From NCBI GenBank assembly GCA_022790905.1, contig JAAVYC010000139.1, positions 1 to 10,704 on the forward strand: a stretch of DNA of 10,704 bases. Direction: 5' to 3'. The translations under genes and the position numbers were made by a program. Of this stretch, positions 5,997 to 10,704 are shown piece after piece. Each line of letters opens with the position of its first letter. Within the stretch, counting starts at the first letter, position 1. Origin of the DNA: Lachnospiraceae bacterium (GTDB lineage: Bacteria; Bacillota; Clostridia; Lachnospirales; Lachnospiraceae). Below the pieces are notes generated by a model. That model had not been told where the DNA came from and searched no databases. It saw nothing but the letters and a program-made list of their open reading frames with translations.

Positions 5997-6029
5997 TAGG
6001 CTATTACGCAATTTAGAAAGGACAGGAAT

Positions 6030-6181
6030 ATGACAGTAGGGTATCTTTTCGTGGCGACAATCTTGTTTTCCTGCATTTTAGCGGAGCGCTTTTCCGGAAA
6101 ATTTGGAATGCCTGCGCTGATTTTGTTTATGGCGGTGGAACGAAAATCCACAAAGGGGATATCGTTGTCTTATATAAATAA
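6030..6181 (+). pseudogene. Collapsed cation:proton antiporter gene (CvrA/NhaP type), internal deletion
   Basis: The ATG at 6030 has an AAAGGA site 7 nt upstream and encodes about 35 residues typical of the first helix of monovalent cation:proton antiporters: hydrophobic start, then AERFSGKFGMPALILFM. After about 6133 that frame turns into unrelated basic residues and runs on to 6266. In another frame, 6137-6181 encodes GTKIHKGDIVVLYK and a stop, which looks like the extreme C-terminus of the regulatory TrkA-C domain that ends the same family. The two ends are therefore joined by an out-of-frame internal deletion of roughly 450 or more codons. The family call is from motif recognition. The broken reading frame overlaps the sod start by 17 bp, so a short nonsense peptide may still be translated. 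Confidence 0.7.
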
Positions 6182-6249
6182 GTTGGTAATTGTGGTATGG
6201 AGAGTGAGAAAGCTGCATAGGGTTAATAAAAAGTGCTTTTTGGAGGAGA

Positions 6250-6894
6250 ATGCAGGACTATTATAAATTTGTCAATGAACCTTTACCATATTCATATAAG
6301 GCGATGGAGCCCTATATTGATATACAGACGATGTATTTACATCACGATAAACATTTGCAGGCCTATGTGGATAATCTGAATAAAACATTGGAAGATTTTA
6401 CATTTTTACATAATTTCACATTGGAACAGTTGTTGAACAATCTAGAAAGCATTCCGGAAGAGATTCGTACGTCTGTGAAAAATAATGCGGGAGGTGTCTT
6501 TAATCATCGGTTTTATTTTAATTGTCTGGCAAACCCGTCTCTGGGAGGCCCATGTGAAAAGTTAGAAGAAGCGATCAATAGAGAATTTGGGAGTTATGAG
6601 AATTTTAAGCAGAGATTTACGCAGGAAGCGCTCTCCGTTTTTGGTTCGGGCTATGCTTGGCTTGTTGTAAATCAAAAAGGAGATTTGCAGATCATACAGA
6701 CTGCAAATCAGGAGACTCCTTTGGCAAAACATTTCTCTCCAATCCTGGTAATCGATGTCTGGGAGCATGCCTATTATCTAAAACATTTCAATCGGAGAGA
6801 TGCCTATATTAAAGATTGGTTCCAGGTTGTGAACTGGGATTTTGTCAAAGAACAGTATCAGGGGTGTCCGCGCAGAAAATTGGAGATGAAATAA
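6250..6894 (+). CDS. sodA: Superoxide dismutase, Mn-type (Fe/Mn family)
   Basis: The enzyme dismutes superoxide to oxygen and hydrogen peroxide in the cytoplasm; there is no signal peptide. The 214 residues show the alpha-hairpin domain (about 1-95) and C-terminal domain. Metal ligands are His31 (MYLHHDKHLQAYV), His86 (NNAGGVFNHRFYF), and Asp169 and His173 (DVWEHAYY). Second-sphere residues indicate manganese or mixed use: Gly in NNAGG where Fe enzymes carry Gln, and Gln154 in TANQETPL. Gateway residues His35 and Tyr39 are kept. Two Trp positions common in the family are Tyr or Phe here (GSGYAW, NHRFYF). The ATG at 6250 has GGAGGAG close upstream (6242-6248). It ends at a good terminator. It sits behind the promoter and leader of a destroyed antiporter gene. 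A SOD is not universal in strict anaerobes. Confidence 0.94.
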   Translation: MQDYYKFVNEPLPYSYKAMEPYIDIQTMYLHHDKHLQAYVDNLNKTLEDFTFLHNFTLEQLLNNLESIPEEIRTSVKNNAGGVFNHRFYFNCLANPSLGGPCEKLEEAINREFGSYENFKQRFTQEALSVFGSGYAWLVVNQKGDLQIIQTANQETPLAKHFSPILVIDVWEHAYYLKHFNRRDAYIKDWFQVVNWDFVKEQYQGCPRRKLEMK

Positions 6895-6899
6895 ATTGT

Positions 6900-6950
6900 A
6901 AACGATGAGAGACTCACAGAGCGTGTTTCTCATCGTTTTGTACTTTTTTC
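6900..6950 (+). terminator. Terminator of the superoxide dismutase gene
   Basis: Perfect 11-bp arms AAACGATGAGA (6900-6910) and TCTCATCGTTT (6928-6938) are followed by TTGTACTTTTTT. It lies 5 bp after the sod stop. The minus-strand VUT pseudogene ends inside the right arm (stop at 6930-6932), so the hairpin may once have served convergent genes. Confidence 0.85.
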
Positions 6951-7458
6951 GTGAATGGTCCTTGCCAGATATACAAAAGGGGTGTTAACAACACTGGTCA
7001 CAATAAAAATCAGATAGCTTGAGAAAAAATCGAGACTAAACTCTTGGTCTCGTATACTCTCCATGTAAATGAAATCGCATTGAGTAATTGTGAGAGTAGT
7101 GTAGAGCCGTTATTGCGAAGCCATAAGAAACGACGGCTGTTTTTGCATTTATGACTGGTAAATGTCCACCTTTTGTGATAAATCCACACGTCGAAAAGTT
7201 GTACAACCATATAAACTGCGATATCGACTAACATTAGACGCGGTGTATTGGAAAAAATCATTTTTATTTGGCGCATAGAGCAGCCAGGATTGCCTGAGAA
7301 GAATAAAGATCACAGAGGTTGTAATGTCTAAATAGATAGCCCGCTGGGCCACTTTTTGCCATAGAGTTCGCTGAGAATAGAGGTCACTAAAAAGCGGATG
7401 CGAACAAAATATTGCCAAGCGTCATCTCCATGTCAAAGGCATTGACGATAATTTTGAA
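6930..7458 (-). pseudogene. Frameshifted VUT/YhhQ-family (queuosine precursor) transporter gene
   Basis: Read on the minus strand, conserved blocks of the VUT family (membrane transporters for queuosine precursors such as preQ0 and queuine) appear in the right order but in changing frames: VNAFDMEMTLGNILFASAF (from 7446), VTSILSELYGKK (about 7390-7350), RAIYLDITTSVIFILL then WLLYAPNKNDFFQY (about 7340-7240), DIAVYMVVQLFDVWIYH (about 7230-7180), FLWLRNNGSTLLSQLLNAISFT (about 7130-7065) and VTSVVNTPFVYLARTIH (about 6995-6945), ending at a stop at 6930-6932. At least three frameshifts and an in-frame TAG interrupt it, and the first 40 or more codons are missing: a stop precedes the first block at about 7463. 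The protein cannot be made as one chain. The family assignment rests on block order and residues such as WLRNN and TPFVYLA. Confidence 0.82.
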
Positions 7459-7506
7459 CGATTGTCATTATAGCATAGCGGAGAAAGGACATGTAAGGAA
7501 ATGTGC

Positions 7507-7534
7507 TTGACAATTTCTTTTTTTCTTATAAAAT
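7507..7534 (+). promoter_or_regulatory. Sigma-A promoter of the MATE operon
   Basis: A consensus TTGACA (7507-7512) and TAAAAT (7529-7534) are spaced 16 bp, with a T-rich spacer. The start would lie near 7541, about 46 nt before the MATE gene. Confidence 0.65.
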
Positions 7535-7586
7535 ACTTTAAGATACTTTGTTGATGTAATTGAATGAGCAGAAGATGAGGTGAAAA

Positions 7587-8951
7587 ATGGGAGAAAAAAC
7601 ATTATCGGGAGATTTTACGCAGGGAAGCATTGCGAAAAAATTGATTCGGTTTATGGTTCCGATTTTGGGAGCACTGGTTTTGCAGGCAATGTATGGAGCG
7701 GTAGATCTCCTTGTGGTGGGACAGTTTGGAACAAATGCAGGAATTTCGGCAGTGTCTACCGGAAGCAATGTGATTAATCTGGTCACGTTTGTGATCTCTG
7801 CATTGACCATGGGAGTGACTGTTTTGATCGGGCGTTATCTGGGGGAAAATAAGAAGGAACGTATCGGAAAAGTGATCGGAGGAACCATCGCTTTTTTTGC
7901 TGTGTTTGCACTGGTGTTAATGGTACTGCTTTTGATTTTTGCACCGCAGTTTGCCTCCTGGTTAAACGCACCAGAGGCTGCTTACGATCTGACAGTGACC
8001 TATATCAGAATCTGCGGCGGAGGAATTCTTTTTGTCATTGCATATAACGTGATCAGTGGAATTTTTCGGGGGCTTGGCAATTCAAAGCTTCCTCTGATTT
8101 TCGTGGCGATTGCCTGTGCAATCAACATTATTGGAGATTTGGTTTTTGTGGCGCTCTTTCATATGGATGTGGCAGGGGCGGCGCTTGCGACGATTTTGGC
8201 ACAGTTAGTCAGTGTTGTAATGTCACTGGTTATTATTAAAAGACAATCGCTTCCATTTCATTTTCGGAAAAAAGATATCGGATTTAACAGTGAGATTAAA
8301 AATTTTGTCAGGACAGGATTTCCGATTGCGCTGCAGGAAGTACTGACGAATCTTTCGTTTTTAATACTCTGTGCAATTATCAATGGAATTAGCTTAGAAG
8401 CATCTTCGGGCTATGGAATTGCTCAAAAAGTGGTGTCGTTTGTTATGCTGATTCCATCTTCTTTGATGCAGTCCATGTCTGCGTTCGTGGCCCAGAATGT
8501 GGGAGCGGGAAGAGAGGACCGTGCAAAAAAAGCTATGAAGACTGGAATGGCGTTCGGTGTCTGTATCGGAGTGTTTGTCATGCTGATCAGCTATTTTCGG
8601 GGGGATGTTCCATCGGCTCTCTTTACGTCCAATCCGGATTTTATTGCGAAATCGGCGGAATATTTGCGTGGATTTAGTGCAGAGGCAATCTTAACCTGTA
8701 TTGTGTTTAGCTATATCGGTTATTTCAATGGACATGGAAAGACTATGCCGGTTATGGTACAGGGGATATCGGCATCGTTTCTGTTCCGGGTTCCGCTGTC
8801 TTATCTGTTCAGTATTCAGCCGGGGGCGAATCTTGTGACGATTGGAGCTGCGGTACCATTGGCCTCTGTCTATGGGATTCTCTTTTTTAGTGTTTGCTAT
8901 CTGGTTTTTCAAAAAGGATTGAAAAAAGAAAATAGTAACAGGGAATGGTGA
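7587..8951 (+). CDS. MATE-family multidrug/sodium antiporter (DinF/NorM-like)
   Basis: This 454-residue protein has about twelve hydrophobic segments in two similar halves, the usual MATE size and layout. Recognisable family features are the first helix PILGALVLQAMYGAVDLLVVGQFG (about 25-48), the second-helix stretch ALTMGVTVLIGRYLGE with its charged loop ENKKERIGKV, the mid-protein FRGLGNSKLPLI, and in the second half FPIALQEVLTNLSF and FVAQNVGAGREDRAKKAMKTG. MATE proteins export drugs, dyes or metabolites in exchange for Na+ or H+; the substrate cannot be read from sequence. The ATG at 7587 has a GAGG ribosome site (7577-7580) spaced 6 nt. The next gene starts 14 bp after the stop, so the two are cotranscribed from the promoter at 7507-7534. 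Confidence 0.93.
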   Translation: MGEKTLSGDFTQGSIAKKLIRFMVPILGALVLQAMYGAVDLLVVGQFGTNAGISAVSTGSNVINLVTFVISALTMGVTVLIGRYLGENKKERIGKVIGGTIAFFAVFALVLMVLLLIFAPQFASWLNAPEAAYDLTVTYIRICGGGILFVIAYNVISGIFRGLGNSKLPLIFVAIACAINIIGDLVFVALFHMDVAGAALATILAQLVSVVMSLVIIKRQSLPFHFRKKDIGFNSEIKNFVRTGFPIALQEVLTNLSFLILCAIINGISLEASSGYGIAQKVVSFVMLIPSSLMQSMSAFVAQNVGAGREDRAKKAMKTGMAFGVCIGVFVMLISYFRGDVPSALFTSNPDFIAKSAEYLRGFSAEAILTCIVFSYIGYFNGHGKTMPVMVQGISASFLFRVPLSYLFSIQPGANLVTIGAAVPLASVYGILFFSVCYLVFQKGLKKENSNREW

Positions 8952-8965
8952 GAAAGGAGTTTTGG

Positions 8966-9631
8966 ATGGAGAGAGCAAATCAGACGTCGGAGTCCTTGAT
9001 ACTTGGAATTTTTCTGGCATTGGCAGGCGGTTTTATGGATGCGTATTCTTATGTCTGCAGAGGAGGCGTTTTTGCGAATGCTCAGACGGGAAATATTTTG
9101 TTGTTCGGCGTGTTTTTATCGGAGGGAAATGTTCAAAGGGCAATGCGTTATCTCTGTCCAATTCTCGCTTTTGCGGCTGGAATTGTGCTTGCGGATGTGA
9201 TTAGGCATCATTTAAAGGAACAGAGTCTGCCGCATTGGAGACAGATTTCGGTATTGTTAGAAGCGCTGGTACTCTTTGGAGTGGGTATGATTCCACAGGA
9301 GTGGAATCTGCTTGCAAATAGCCTGACTTCTTTGGCATGCGGCATACAAGTCGAGAGTTTTCGGAAGATTCGTGGAAATGGAATTGCCACAACAATGTGT
9401 ATTGGAAATTTGCGTACAGCTACGGAGGCGATGTATAGTTATATTCATACCAGGAAAAAGAAAAAATTGGAGAAGTCGTTGTTTTTTTATGGAATCATAT
9501 GTTGTTTTGTAATCGGGGCAATTTGGGGAAATCAATGCATTCGTGTTATGGAAGAGATGGCAATTGGAGTTTGTGCAGGGATACTGGGAATTGTATTTTT
9601 GTTGATGTTTATAGATAGGGAATCGAAATGA
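8966..9631 (+). CDS. DUF1275 (YoaK-like) membrane protein
   Basis: The 221-residue product has about six hydrophobic segments and the DUF1275 signature: GGFMDAYSY (21-29), then GGVFANAQTGN (33-43), with a charged loop and a further membrane pair at the C-terminus. The biochemical role of the family is not established; YoaK-type proteins are integral inner-membrane proteins. An in-frame ATG at 8945 would overlap the MATE gene by 7 bp, but AAAGGAG (8953-8959) lies 6 nt before the ATG at 8966, so I prefer 8966. Cotranscription with the MATE gene is likely from spacing. A strong terminator follows 35 bp after the stop. A cluster of basic residues (HTRKKKKLEK) lies before the fifth segment. Confidence 0.88.
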   Translation: MERANQTSESLILGIFLALAGGFMDAYSYVCRGGVFANAQTGNILLFGVFLSEGNVQRAMRYLCPILAFAAGIVLADVIRHHLKEQSLPHWRQISVLLEALVLFGVGMIPQEWNLLANSLTSLACGIQVESFRKIRGNGIATTMCIGNLRTATEAMYSYIHTRKKKKLEKSLFFYGIICCFVIGAIWGNQCIRVMEEMAIGVCAGILGIVFLLMFIDRESK

Positions 9632-9666
9632 GAGTGATGCCTTATTTCCATTTTATAATCGCTGTC

Positions 9667-9712
9667 AAAAAAGGCTGGAAACTTCTTTTAAAAGAGTTTC
9701 CAGCCTTTGCTT
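9667..9712 (+). terminator. Strong terminator between the MATE/DUF1275 unit and feoA
   Basis: Arms AAGGCTGGAAACT (9671-9683) and AGTTTCCAGCCTT (9695-9707) pair perfectly for 13 bp; a further CTTTT/AAAAG pairing continues the stem after one bulged T. It is preceded by an A-run (9667-9672) and followed by TGCTT, so it could work in both directions. Confidence 0.9.
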
Positions 9713-9785
9713 AAGGAACCAAATAGAATGTTTTCAATATAATAGTAACAGAAAAAAATTTGAGTTTATGCGAGGGCGGATACTT

Positions 9786-10040
9786 TTGAATAGAGCAGAA
9801 TGTCTGTGTGATATGGAGATAGGAGAAAGAGCCACTATAAGAAAACTGTTGTCCCAGGATGGAATTCGAAGAAGACTTCTAGATATTGGGATGATTGAGG
9901 GGACAGTGATAGAATGTGTTGGACAGAGTCCATGTAAGGATCCGATGGCCTATTTTGTGAGAGGAGCAGTGATTGCAATTCGCAAAAAAGACGGATGTGA
10001 TATTTTAATTGAAAAGCAGGGGGAGAGAGAATGGGATTGA
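9786..10040 (+). CDS. feoA: Ferrous iron transport protein A, FeoA
   Basis: FeoA is a small cytoplasmic SH3-like protein that assists the FeoB ferrous iron channel/transporter. The product has the family core: a DMEIGERATIRKL entry, then RRRLLDIGMIEGTVIECVG, and RGAVIAIRKKDG near the C-terminus. The start is uncertain. I chose TTG at 9786 (84 residues) because GAGGGCGG (9772-9779) precedes it, whereas the in-frame ATG at 9768 (90 residues) has no ribosome site and only AT-rich sequence before it. A TATAAT at 9738-9743 could be a -10 but I see no matching -35. The stop overlaps the feoB start by 10 bp, the usual feoAB coupling. No clear Fur or DtxR operator could be assigned by eye, although AGAATGTTTTCAATATAAT (9725-9743) deserves a check. 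Confidence 0.9.
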   Translation: MNRAECLCDMEIGERATIRKLLSQDGIRRRLLDIGMIEGTVIECVGQSPCKDPMAYFVRGAVIAIRKKDGCDILIEKQGEREWD

Positions 10041-10704
10041 CGGGGCAATCCGTTGGAACACATGCGATAGACACAGGATTGGAAATAAAAAAGAGAACAG
10101 AGAAAGATTATGTCATTGCTTTGGCGGGAAATCCGAACGTGGGAAAAAGTACACTTTTTAATAACCTGACAGGGATGAATCAGCATACCGGAAATTGGCC
10201 GGGAAAAACAGTGGGAAATGCGCAGGGATATTGTAAGAGCAAAAAGTATTCTTATGTCTTTGTGGATCTTCCGGGAACTTATTCGCTGATGGCGCATTCA
10301 GCGGAAGAAGAAATTGCCAGAGATTTTATTCGCGGTGAAGAAAGCGATGCGGTGCTAATTGTCTGCGATGCGACTTGCCTAGAGCGAAATCTGAATCTGG
10401 TTTTGCAAATTTTAGAGATTTCTCAGAGGGCCATTGTCTGTGTGAATCTTTTAGATGAGGCAAAGAAAAAGCAGATTCAGATCAATTTAGATAGACTTTC
10501 AAAAGAACTAGGCGTTCCCGTTGCCGGTATCGTGGCAAGAAAAAAAGAGAGTATAGAGAAAGTTCTAGATCTTTTGGATCAGGTATTCGATGCTCCAATA
10601 CCCGAGAAGGAGAAGCTCACGAGCGATCTGGCGGGAATGACAGAGGAGGGCGAGAAAAAGGCGGCACGTTTTGTCCGGCGGGGAGAGGAAATTGCCGCTA
10701 CGAC
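10031..10704 (+). CDS. feoB: Ferrous iron transport protein B, FeoB (5' part, cut by window edge)
   Basis: FeoB imports ferrous iron through a C-terminal membrane domain gated by an N-terminal G-protein domain. Only the first 224 codons are in the window. The GTPase motifs are G1 GNPNVGKST (33-41), a switch region TGNWPGKTVGNA (53-64), G3 DLPGTYSL (79-86) and G4 NLLD (139-142); the region after about 165 should be the helical guanine-nucleotide-dissociation-inhibitor domain. The N-terminus carries about 25 extra residues before the first strand, MGLTGQSVGTHAIDTGLEIKK, which vary between FeoB proteins. The ATG at 10031 has GGGAGAGAG directly upstream and overlaps the feoA end by 10 bp. Nothing in the visible part is broken. 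Confidence 0.95.
   Translation, partial: MGLTGQSVGTHAIDTGLEIKKRTEKDYVIALAGNPNVGKSTLFNNLTGMNQHTGNWPGKTVGNAQGYCKSKKYSYVFVDLPGTYSLMAHSAEEEIARDFIRGEESDAVLIVCDATCLERNLNLVLQILEISQRAIVCVNLLDEAKKKQIQINLDRLSKELGVPVAGIVARKKESIEKVLDLLDQVFDAPIPEKEKLTSDLAGMTEEGEKKAARFVRRGEEIAAT

Noticed and set aside
5903..6016. Possible 37-codon ORF with a hydrophobic stretch after an AAAGGAG.
   Set aside because: The ribosome site is 13 nt from the ATG, and the ORF lies across two hairpins and a promoter, so it is most likely a by-product of those elements.
7010..7418. Two separate small minus-strand genes in the region after sod.
   Set aside because: Their products match consecutive blocks of one VUT-family protein in different frames, so they are pieces of a single pseudogene.
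7467..7496. Minus-strand TATAAT with TTACAT 18 bp upstream, a possible promoter for the VUT pseudogene.
   Set aside because: The -35 matches poorly, and the gene behind it has lost its 5' end, so the match may be chance in AT-rich DNA.
9725..9743. Possible Fur-like iron box upstream of feoA.
   Set aside because: Only partial resemblance to the GATAATGATTATC-type repeat and no clear symmetry; needs a motif scan with a lineage-specific matrix.
1..10704. CRISPR arrays, tRNA or rRNA genes, insertion sequences and phage genes.
   Set aside because: No regularly spaced repeats with spacers, no tRNA-like cloverleaf, no intact transposase or integrase and no terminal inverted repeats were seen by eye on either strand.

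Overview
The window looks like a chromosomal segment of a low-GC, Gram-positive gut anaerobe, most likely a Lachnospiraceae-type member of the Clostridia. This is inferred from strong AGGAGG-type ribosome binding sites, GTG and TTG starts, hairpin-plus-T terminators, and the gene set itself (PEP-dependent dihydroxyacetone kinase, FeoA/FeoB pair, DinF/NorM-like MATE pump, DUF1275 protein). No sequence search was possible. I see no RNA gene, intact mobile element or CRISPR array.

The centrepiece (about 1540-5856) is a complete phosphoenolpyruvate-to-dihydroxyacetone phosphorylation chain: dhaL, dhaM, an HPr gene and a full-length Enzyme I gene in one tight operon, followed 237 bp later by dhaK. 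All the textbook phospho-carrier or substrate residues can be seen: EI His188 and Cys501, HPr His15 and Ser46, DhaM His9, the DhaL Asp triad, and DhaK His56, Asp109 and His218. The order dhaM-HPr-EI is the same as the domain order inside the single fused DhaM protein of E. coli. Both transcription units start with a near-perfect sigma-54 (-24/-12) promoter (1543-1558 and 4797-4812). The dhaK promoter is preceded at about -139 to -175 by three evenly spaced 17-bp inverted repeats that look like an enhancer-binding-protein array. Together these suggest that dihydroxyacetone (or glycerol) use is switched by a dedicated sigma-54 activator encoded elsewhere.

The flanks hold a patchwork of live genes and gene wrecks. 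Left: a lipoprotein of unknown function (297-905) and a decayed zinc-ribbon/membrane-anchor/extracellular-domain gene (913-1293). Right of dhaK: a cation:proton antiporter gene collapsed to its first about 35 and last about 14 codons (6030-6181), whose promoter and leader now appear to feed an Mn-type superoxide dismutase (6250-6894). A frameshifted VUT/YhhQ-family (queuosine-precursor transporter) pseudogene lies on the minus strand (about 6930-7458). Then come a MATE efflux pump (7587-8951) overlapping or abutting a DUF1275 membrane protein (8966-9631), a strong terminator, and the start of a ferrous iron uptake operon, feoA-feoB; feoB runs off the right edge.
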